The notes beneath the pieces were generated by a model, which was not told the origin of the DNA, made no database searches, and worked only from the letters and a program-made list of their open reading frames with translations. A stretch of DNA of 64,000 nucleotides, taken from the NCBI GenBank assembly GCA_963693315.1, contig OY856188.1, positions 200,224,826-200,288,825 of the forward strand, read 5' to 3'. This stretch comes from Diogma glabrata (taxonomy: Eukaryota > Arthropoda > Insecta > Diptera > Cylindrotomidae). Each line of letters begins with the position of its first letter. Positions within the stretch are counted from its first letter, which is position 1. The translations under genes were made by a program, and so were the position numbers. This document shows positions 57,758-64,000 of the stretch, piece after piece.

Positions 57758-59164
57758 ATGGAAGCTTTCAAAGAAATTATGGTGCAACAACAGCAATTTA
57801 TGCAAGCAATGATAACGGAACAAAGGCAATGGTTTGAACGAAACAAAACAAGTGTTACTAGTGATCACGTGTCTTCAATTCCATGTTTTCACAAATTTGA
57901 TAAAGAAATGCACAACTGGTCCACATATTTAATACAAATGCAACAGCATTTTGAGGCATATAAAGTTTCTTTGGATGCTCAAAAGAGAGCTTGTTTTTTA
58001 TCTTGGATTGGTGATACTACTTTTGAGTTACTTCAAAGTCTATTTGGAACAGAAAGTCTGGTGAGTAAAACTTTTAAAGAATTAACCACTAAATTAACCG
58101 AGCATTTTACCTTAAAAACACATGTACTTGCTGCTCGATGTGCTTTCAAAAATACCGCTATGAAACCGGGACAGAGTTATTCTGAGTGGGTAGCGGAACT
58201 TCGAGGTGTTGCTCGTAGTTGTTTGTTTGTTTGCCAAAAGGAAGGATGTGGTGAGTCATATGTTGATTTTGAAATTCGAGATCGTATTGCAATCACTTCA
58301 CCACATGAGCACGTGCGTTCTCAGGCACTACAAAAAACAAATCCAACTCTAGAGGAAGTCATGGAAATCGCCAACGCTTATGAATCGACGAAAAAATCAT
58401 ATGAAACTATTAAAGCCGAGAATTCCAGTTCGGAAGTTCATCAAATTCAACCAAAGGAAGTAAAAAAATCTTCACTACATCAATTTGGTAATCACAGAAG
58501 TAGGAGTCGAACGCGTCACAACAACTTTTTAAATCGTGGATCATCTTATTCAAGTAAGCCAAACTTTAATAATTATAACACTAATAATTATAATAAAGCA
58601 AGAAAATCGTGCCCTGGTTGCGGTTTCAGTCATGCACGTCGTGATTGTTTTCATATTAAATCTGTATGTAAAAGCTGTAACAGATCAGGTCATATTATAT
58701 CTACTGTTTGTTTATCGTCCTTATCGAGACAAAATTGTTCTAGAGGTCAAAGCAAAAGTCAAAGCCCCAGTAGAAAGTTGCAACGGGATTTCTCAATAAA
58801 TTCTGTTAACACATCAACATTTGAAGATGTTAATACAATAGAAAGTATAAGTACAGTTAATTTAAATGAAATAAATATTAATAATAATAAAATTATGGTG
58901 AATTTAAATATAAATGATACAGATATGTCATTTCAATTGGATACTGGAGCATCGTGTTCAATAGTAGGGTTATATGGTTATGATAAAATAGGGTCACCGA
59001 CGGTTAAACCAAGCAACAAAGTATTAAAAGCTTATGGTGGTCATACCATTCCATTGAAAGGGGTATCTATGGTTAAGGTAAAGTGGGATGAAAGTATTAT
59101 GCAGCTTCCACTTATGATAGTAAATAGTCAAATAGCATCAAATATTTTAGGTATATTGGCTTAA
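57758..59164 (+). CDS. Mag-like gag and protease
   Basis: A 468-codon frame from the ATG at 57758. The N-terminal 30 residues are Gln/Met-rich. A capsid-like region of about residues 45-220 contains KFDKEMHNWSTYL and LSWIGDTTFELL. Two zinc knuckles follow: CPGCGFSHARRDC (285-297, spacing variant) and CKSCNRSGHIISTVC (304-318). An Arg/Ser-rich linker leads to the retropepsin active site DTGAS (395-399) and ILG near the end. The product would build the particle and process the polyprotein. The frame closes at a TAA at 59162-59164, in the place where the conserved ILG-x-x-W motif should continue; reading continues one frame over, so a small indel separates protease from RT. Confidence 0.9.
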   Translation: MEAFKEIMVQQQQFMQAMITEQRQWFERNKTSVTSDHVSSIPCFHKFDKEMHNWSTYLIQMQQHFEAYKVSLDAQKRACFLSWIGDTTFELLQSLFGTESLVSKTFKELTTKLTEHFTLKTHVLAARCAFKNTAMKPGQSYSEWVAELRGVARSCLFVCQKEGCGESYVDFEIRDRIAITSPHEHVRSQALQKTNPTLEEVMEIANAYESTKKSYETIKAENSSSEVHQIQPKEVKKSSLHQFGNHRSRSRTRHNNFLNRGSSYSSKPNFNNYNTNNYNKARKSCPGCGFSHARRDCFHIKSVCKSCNRSGHIISTVCLSSLSRQNCSRGQSKSQSPSRKLQRDFSINSVNTSTFEDVNTIESISTVNLNEININNNKIMVNLNINDTDMSFQLDTGASCSIVGLYGYDKIGSPTVKPSNKVLKAYGGHTIPLKGVSMVKVKWDESIMQLPLMIVNSQIASNILGILA

Positions 59165-59639
59165 AAATTTTAATATTAAATTAAATTTTTCTTTAAACTC
59201 AAAAGATTATGAGAGTAATGTGAACAATATTAAAGTAGTTAGCGATAAACTAAGTTCACAGGCTAGTGATTTATGTTCGGAATTTTCAACTTTATTTTCA
59301 TCTTTTGGTGGTTGCTGTAATTCATTTGAAGCTGAAATTATTTTGAAGGCAGATGCACAACCAAAATTTTTTAAGGCTCGGAGTCTGCCTTTTGCTCAAA
59401 TCTCTGGAGTACGTGAAGAAATAGACAGACAAGTTGCTGATGGTCTTTTGAAACCAGTAAAATTTAGTAGATGGTCCGCACCTATAGTCGTTGTTACTAA
59501 AAGCAATGGAAAATTGAGAATATGTGGAGACTTTAAGGTCACCGTCAATTCACAAATCGAGATAGACCGATATCCAATTCCACGAATTGAAGAATTATTT
59601 TATAAGCTACAGGGTGGACAATTTTTTTTCAAAAATTGA
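59165..59639 (+). pseudogene. Mag-like pol segment: protease end and RT N-terminus
   Basis: The open stretch runs in the frame between the two shifts. The last protease helix is at 59165-59215. From about 59330 RT fingers appear: KARSLPFAQ, LLKPVKFSRWSAPIVVV, and GKLRICGDFK with the conserved Arg-x-Cys-x-Asp pattern. YPIPRIEELF leads into the palm. It stops at a TGA at 59637-59639, directly after a run of eight T (59622-59629); one T fewer would carry reading into the next frame, at the SKIDL palm strand. A homopolymer error or a recent mutation are equally possible. Confidence 0.85.
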
Positions 59640-62109
59640 TTTGAAAGACGCTTATCTACAGATTCCTCTGTCAGAAGAGTCGAAGAAAATTATGGTAATA
59701 AATACGCCATTCGGATTATTTGAATATCAAAGATTACCGTTTGGGGTGTCGAGTGCTCCAGGAATTTTTCAACGATTTATGGAAGAAGTCGTAACTGGAA
59801 TACCTCATTGTGCTGTATATTTTGATGATCTCGTTGTCAAAGGTTCTAGTCTCATTGTCACAGGAGAAAATAATGATGAACATTTACAAAATTTAAAGGA
59901 AATCTTTTCCCGTCTTGAGAAGTATGGTCTACGTTGTGTTCGTGAAAAATGTCAATTTGCTAAGGAGTCTATAGAATATCTTGGACATGTCATATCTGCC
60001 AATGGAATTCGGATGTCTTCAACTCGCCTAGATGCAATTCAATCCATGCCTCGCCCAACAAACGTTAGAGAAGTAGAAGCATTTATCGGAAAAATAAATT
60101 ATTACAATAAATACGTTCCTGGTTTTTCAACAATAGCTGCGCCTTTGAATGAACTGCGTCATGCAGATACAAAATTTATTTGGTCGGAAAAACAGGAAGC
60201 AGCATTTCAAAATCTGAAAGACAGTCTACTACAGTCCTTAGAGCTTGTACATTTCCGAGATAATTTTCCAATTGTACTGGCTACAGATGCTTCATCAATT
60301 GGTTTGGGTGCTGTAATTTCTCATCGATATCCGGATGGATACGAATATCCAATTGCTTTTGCTTCTAAGACATTAAATAGTCATCAAAGAGCCTACAGTC
60401 AAATCGAAAAAGAAGCACTCGCTATTATTTTTGGTGTAACAAAATTTCATCAATATTTATATGGAAGGAAATTTGAACTATTGACTGATCATAAGCCACT
60501 CACTACTCTATTTAATCCAAATAAATGCTTACCTACTATGACCATTCATCGGTTGCAACGCTGGGCTATTATACTTCAAAGCTACACATACAGTATTAAA
60601 TACAAGCCGACAGCTTTGCATAGTAATGTCGATTGTTTGAGCAGATTACCTACTGGCTCGGATCAAAATTTTGATGATTATGAAAATAGTTTTTTGTACA
60701 ATATTGAGCAAGTAAATCAAGTTCTAATTGAAGATTTTCCAATAAATTCAAAATATTTAGAAAAAATGGGATCTGATGACCAAATTTTATCCAAAGTTCG
60801 TCATTATATCGAATTTGGATGGCCAAGAAAATTAAACAGCATTGAAAAGAACGAAATAGGTTCATATTTTGAAAGGAAATATGCTCTTAGTATGCAAGGA
60901 AACATAGTTTTACTCCAGACAGAATACACTAGAGTTGTAGTTCCACGTTCACTGCAATCAAAAGTTCTCCAACTTCTTCATGAAGGACATCGGGGTGCCT
61001 CTCGAATGAAGCAAATGGCTAGACGATATTGCTGGTTCCCTTCGATTGATCGAGATATTGAAAAATTAGTGCGCAATTGTAAAGTATGTCAATCAGTTGC
61101 TAACAGCCCGAAAGCAGAATTCAGTCAATGGCCAGCAGCCGAGAGTCCTTGGGAAAGGATTCACATTGATTTTGCGGGACCGTTTTTCGGAAAAATGTGG
61201 ATGATTTGTGTTGATGCGTTTTCAAAATATCCCTATACTTTGCAAATGAACAATATAACCAGCACAACGACCATTCATTCGCTCCAAAATATTTTTGCCA
61301 TCGAGGGACTTCCTGCCACTATAGTTACAGACAACGGAGCGCAATTCACCAGCGCAGAATTTCAACGTTTTTGCCAGCTTAATTCTATTAAACATCTCAC
61401 CACAGCACCATTTCATCCAGCATCAAATGGTTTGGCAGAAAGATTCGTTAGAACATTTAAATCAAATTTTTCTAAGATAATGGCTGATGGAAGCAGTGTA
61501 CAGCAAACACTGGTGAAGTATTTATCAACTTACCGCGCAACCCCTAATCCGATTACTGGAAAGTCTCCAGCAGAACTATTGCATGGTCGACAGTCGCGGA
61601 ATTTATTATCTGTCTTAGTTCCGAATAATAAACATAAATCACCAGTAGTAGAGGAGTCGAAATTTAAAGTAAAAGAGAAAGTTTATGCAAAAAATTTTTC
61701 TCGTGGGGTAAAATGGCTAAAAGGAGAAATCATTCGTGTCGTAGGGGGCAAGATGTATTCAGTTCAAACACCGTCTGGTATCTGGAAGCGCCATCAGAAC
61801 CAGTTGAGAACGAGACAAGAAGATACTGGCGAATTCGAAAAACATTTCGAATTTATTCCTAAAAATTCCAAAACTAATATGTCGCTTTCTAATTTTAGAA
61901 CCTTTGACGAATCTAATTCTCCTAGTTCAGGGTCCACAGCTTTCAATCAAGAAGCTCAACAACTAAGTAGTTTTGGGCAACAAGATGACAACAATCAAGT
62001 TAATCCGAGTTCTGAGTCGGGTATGCCTGTACTTGAATCCAGTCCTGATTTGACTGCCATCAGGAGATCAGAACGTTCCAAGAAGCCAATTGTGCGTTTT
62101 CAATTTTAA
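59587..62109 (+). CDS. Mag-like pol: RT palm, RNase H and integrase
   Basis: An 840-codon frame whose real reading begins near residue 13 (the palm). RT has the first Asp in KIDLKDAY (18) and YFDD at 78-81; Phe at the second position of the box is acceptable in Ty3-type RTs. RNase H has Asp234 in TDASS, Glu274 in EKEAL and Asp301 in TDHKP. Integrase has the HHCC site H465, H468, C498, C501 and the triad D528 (HIDFAGP), D582 (TDNGAQF), E618 (NGLAERF). An SH3-like tail follows, then a Ser/Asn-rich end with RRSERSKKP just before the stop. The stop lies 31 bases before the 3' LTR. No env. Confidence 0.93.
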   Translation: MKNYFISYRVDNFFSKIDLKDAYLQIPLSEESKKIMVINTPFGLFEYQRLPFGVSSAPGIFQRFMEEVVTGIPHCAVYFDDLVVKGSSLIVTGENNDEHLQNLKEIFSRLEKYGLRCVREKCQFAKESIEYLGHVISANGIRMSSTRLDAIQSMPRPTNVREVEAFIGKINYYNKYVPGFSTIAAPLNELRHADTKFIWSEKQEAAFQNLKDSLLQSLELVHFRDNFPIVLATDASSIGLGAVISHRYPDGYEYPIAFASKTLNSHQRAYSQIEKEALAIIFGVTKFHQYLYGRKFELLTDHKPLTTLFNPNKCLPTMTIHRLQRWAIILQSYTYSIKYKPTALHSNVDCLSRLPTGSDQNFDDYENSFLYNIEQVNQVLIEDFPINSKYLEKMGSDDQILSKVRHYIEFGWPRKLNSIEKNEIGSYFERKYALSMQGNIVLLQTEYTRVVVPRSLQSKVLQLLHEGHRGASRMKQMARRYCWFPSIDRDIEKLVRNCKVCQSVANSPKAEFSQWPAAESPWERIHIDFAGPFFGKMWMICVDAFSKYPYTLQMNNITSTTTIHSLQNIFAIEGLPATIVTDNGAQFTSAEFQRFCQLNSIKHLTTAPFHPASNGLAERFVRTFKSNFSKIMADGSSVQQTLVKYLSTYRATPNPITGKSPAELLHGRQSRNLLSVLVPNNKHKSPVVEESKFKVKEKVYAKNFSRGVKWLKGEIIRVVGGKMYSVQTPSGIWKRHQNQLRTRQEDTGEFEKHFEFIPKNSKTNMSLSNFRTFDESNSPSSGSTAFNQEAQQLSSFGQQDDNNQVNPSSESGMPVLESSPDLTAIRRSERSKKPIVRFQF

Positions 62110-62128
62110 ATGTAGATGTCATAATTTA

Positions 62129-62140
62129 GTGGTGGAGAAA
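62129..62140 (+). promoter_or_regulatory. Polypurine tract of the Mag-like element
   Basis: GTGGTGGAGAAA directly precedes the 3' LTR start at 62141. The two T residues are tolerated in many such tracts. Confidence 0.75.
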
Positions 62141-62429
62141 TGATAAATCAAAATATGAAAAAATGAATTATATTAATGCTAAGATGATAATGATGTAAAC
62201 TTTAGAATCACCTTGTTTAATTGTTGTATTAATTAACTTGTTTTGTAATTTATTATTGTACAGTTACCTTACTTTTATTATGTCCGTATCATTATCATCA
62301 TTTGATATTATATTGTTAGTTAGTCGTTTGTTGGCAGTCAATATTAAAACATTAAAATTATAAAGTTGTACCATATTAAAATATTCTTTTATTTATCAAA
62401 ACTTAAAGTTAGTTTCAAAGAAATTAACA
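62141..62429 (+). repeat. 3' LTR of the Mag-like element
   Basis: Same length and sequence as 57409-57697 by eye. It is followed by the ATGAG duplication. Confidence 0.95.
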
Positions 62430-62434
62430 ATGAG

Positions 62435-62640
62435 TCAAGGTGTTTACATTTAATTTTAACAACCACTGATATGAACCGGATCAGACAGTCGTGGTCAGGC
62501 CCTGGTCTGGAATACAACGCCTCAAAGTTTAAGACTCAAATTATTCATACCGGATCAGGCAGTTCTATTAACGCCAAATCATAATAGGAAATGCCTGACC
62601 AATATTCTAGTTGGAAACTGCAATGCCATGAATAAAACAA
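62435..62640. repeat. Fragment related to the GATCAGGC-type TIR element
   Basis: It contains GGATCAG(A/G)CAG twice (near 62478 and 62553) and GCCTGACC at about 62592, words shared with the element at 63673-63982. Probably a decayed relative. Confidence 0.35.
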
Positions 62641-63672
62641 TTCTCATTATTAAATTCTTTTAGAAGTTGTTAGTAAGAATTCCATTGCATTGGCACGGAT
62701 AGTAATTTATGCAGTTGAATGTGCTACCCCAATAATATCTTTTAAATTTCGACTAACTCGAATGATCTTGAAAAAGTCAATTCCAACGCAAACCTTCTAT
62801 AGTAAACATTCATTTAATTCAATTCAAACAATTACCAACATTGTTTGTCATTGCCGAGTTATAAATTTAAAATCTCATTCGATCAAAACTAACTATATAA
62901 CTATGTATGTACTTCGTAATTTTAATAAAATTTATTACAATTTTCTAACAGGAACTTAAATTTATTTAAATTAGAAACGATTCAAAGGAAATGAAGTTTA
63001 TTTGTTGATTTTCGTTTAGGAAATAAAATCTTGAAGATGAAGATAAACTTTTAAATATTTTTTTCTTTCGTTATTATCTGGATTTCAGAGCGATTCTTAT
63101 TACAAAATAATATTTTTTGTTAGAAAGTTTTTTTTTAGAATAATTTAAATCTAAGATACTACAAGTATATCCGTTATAAAAAAACTTTCATTTGATAGTT
63201 ATTTAAATATTAATTGAAAACAACTTTAATTGTTCGGATAACTTTCGATCCTCCGATTTAAATAAACAATCACTTAATTACATTAGAATTTAGATGAAAT
63301 TCTAACATATGCAAAAAGCTATAAAGTTAAAAGATTTAACAGAATCATAATAAATAATTTATTTATTTTATTATTCACTTAACTTAGTTATTGCTGAAGG
63401 GAAAATTTATGTAACACAAACGAAGTGTAAAGTACATAACAATCAATTAGAAATCATAAATTCAATGTCAACTTGAATGAAATAAGACACATCTGTCATA
63501 CAAATTTACTCAAGTTACTTACATAAAAAAGGGAAGGGATGGAAATTTAAGTATACATACATTAACTTTATTGTAAGTCACAAACTTATAGGTCAGGTCA
63601 ATTGATACAATACCATCGAATTGTTATTTGTCGAGAACTCAAAAACTTATTCCCTTCCAATTTTGATTACCT
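62641..63672. other. Gene-free AT-rich stretch
   Basis: No gene or repeat structure recognised; the frame at 62690-62959 has no coding character. Confidence 0.5.
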
Positions 63673-63982
63673 AACCGAGCAGAAATTAGTTAGGGAAAAC
63701 CTGAATACAGTCAGGGCGTGATCAGGGCCTGGTCAGTCCTACAAGGGCAATCCCTATTAGGGCAATCTGCTGTGGGCCTGATTTAGAATACCCTTTTAGA
63801 ATACCCTTATTTGAATAGCTGAAATTTCAATTGGTTAAAATTCACTAGAGCATTATCCATTTTAGAAATATATAGTTGAAATATAGTCAGGGCCCAATCA
63901 GGCTGCCCTGCCTGATCCGGACTAGGGCAAACCTGATGTGAAGTGAAACCTCACTTGAGCCCTGACAAATTTCTGCTCGGGT
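63673..63982. mobile_element. TIR element with CCGAGCAGAAATT ends (310 bp)
   Basis: CCGAGCAGAAATT at the left (63675) and AATTTCTGCTCGG at the right (63968-63980) form an exact 13-base inverted repeat. Inside, CAGGGC and GATCAGG words recur on both strands (CAGTCAGGGCGTGATCAGGG at about 63711). Non-coding. Confidence 0.72.
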
Positions 63983-64000
63983 ATGGACTATCTGCCTCAT

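Larger units (their letters stand above)
57409..62429 (+). mobile_element. Mag-like Ty3 LTR retrotransposon, complete (5.0 kb)
   Basis: Two 289-base LTRs (57409-57697, 62141-62429) that look identical, a 5-base ATGAG target duplication, a primer site (TGGCGACGAA) right after the 5' LTR, a polypurine tract (GTGGTGGAGAAA) right before the 3' LTR, and gag-pol in between. Size, two zinc knuckles and domain order (gag-protease-RT-RNase H-integrase, no env) fit the Mag lineage. Identical LTRs imply a very recent insertion. Two frameshifts interrupt pol, near 59155 and in a T run at 59622-59629; all catalytic residues are present. Confidence 0.93.

Noticed and set aside
58536..58799. 87-codon frame inside the Mag-like gag
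   Set aside because: An out-of-frame shadow of the gag nucleocapsid region.

Overview
The window is AT-rich, intron-containing DNA from an insect, probably a fly. The one clearly intact host gene is a five-exon rhabdomeric opsin (12403-13781, + strand). Its protein carries a glutamate in transmembrane helix 2, which is the blue-sensitive state of insect short-wavelength opsins. The retroelement mix fits Diptera (412/mdg1-like, Mag-like and BEL/Pao LTR elements, and a Jockey-like non-LTR tail), but the order-level call is inference. Almost everything else is transposable-element DNA, simple repeats or sequence with no recognisable content.

Layout. 1-5000: no gene seen. 5015-11270: an old, broken BEL/Pao element with two later insertions nested inside it. 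One is a 5'-truncated non-LTR tail with a 13-bp target duplication; the other is an unclassified 626-bp insert flanked by CGACA. 12150-14024: opsin promoter, exons and poly(A) signal. 14190-15230: relic of a Ty3-type integrase. 15200-16200: two copies of a small terminal-inverted-repeat (TIR) element and a long hairpin. 18278-20551: (TA)n arrays, two opposed copies of a foldback element and a 200-base assembly gap. 21690-21905: remnant of a Helitron helicase. 22917-30418: complete minus-strand 412/mdg1-like element with near-identical LTRs. 30680-37450: a dense cluster of small non-autonomous elements, tandem repeats, a 243-base TA array and the start of a DnaJ-B gene. 38035-38370: non-LTR reverse-transcriptase scrap. 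39.9-45.5 kb: an unusual T-skewed tract that also holds five ~90-bp tandem units able to form hairpins and a tRNA-like sequence. 45.7-47.2 kb: two more MITE-like elements. 53.1-55.75 kb: broken endonuclease/reverse-transcriptase non-LTR element. 57409-62429: complete plus-strand Mag-like Ty3 element with identical-looking LTRs. The window ends in another TIR element.

The two young LTR elements have intact LTRs, target duplications, primer sites and catalytic residues, yet each is interrupted by single-base-scale frameshifts, often in A/T runs. That pattern could be recent decay or consensus indel error in the assembly. I found no convincing new multi-gene system. The least explained segments are the tandem hairpin units at 43150-43570 with the adjoining T-skewed tract, and the small membrane-protein ORF inside the env-less 412-like element.
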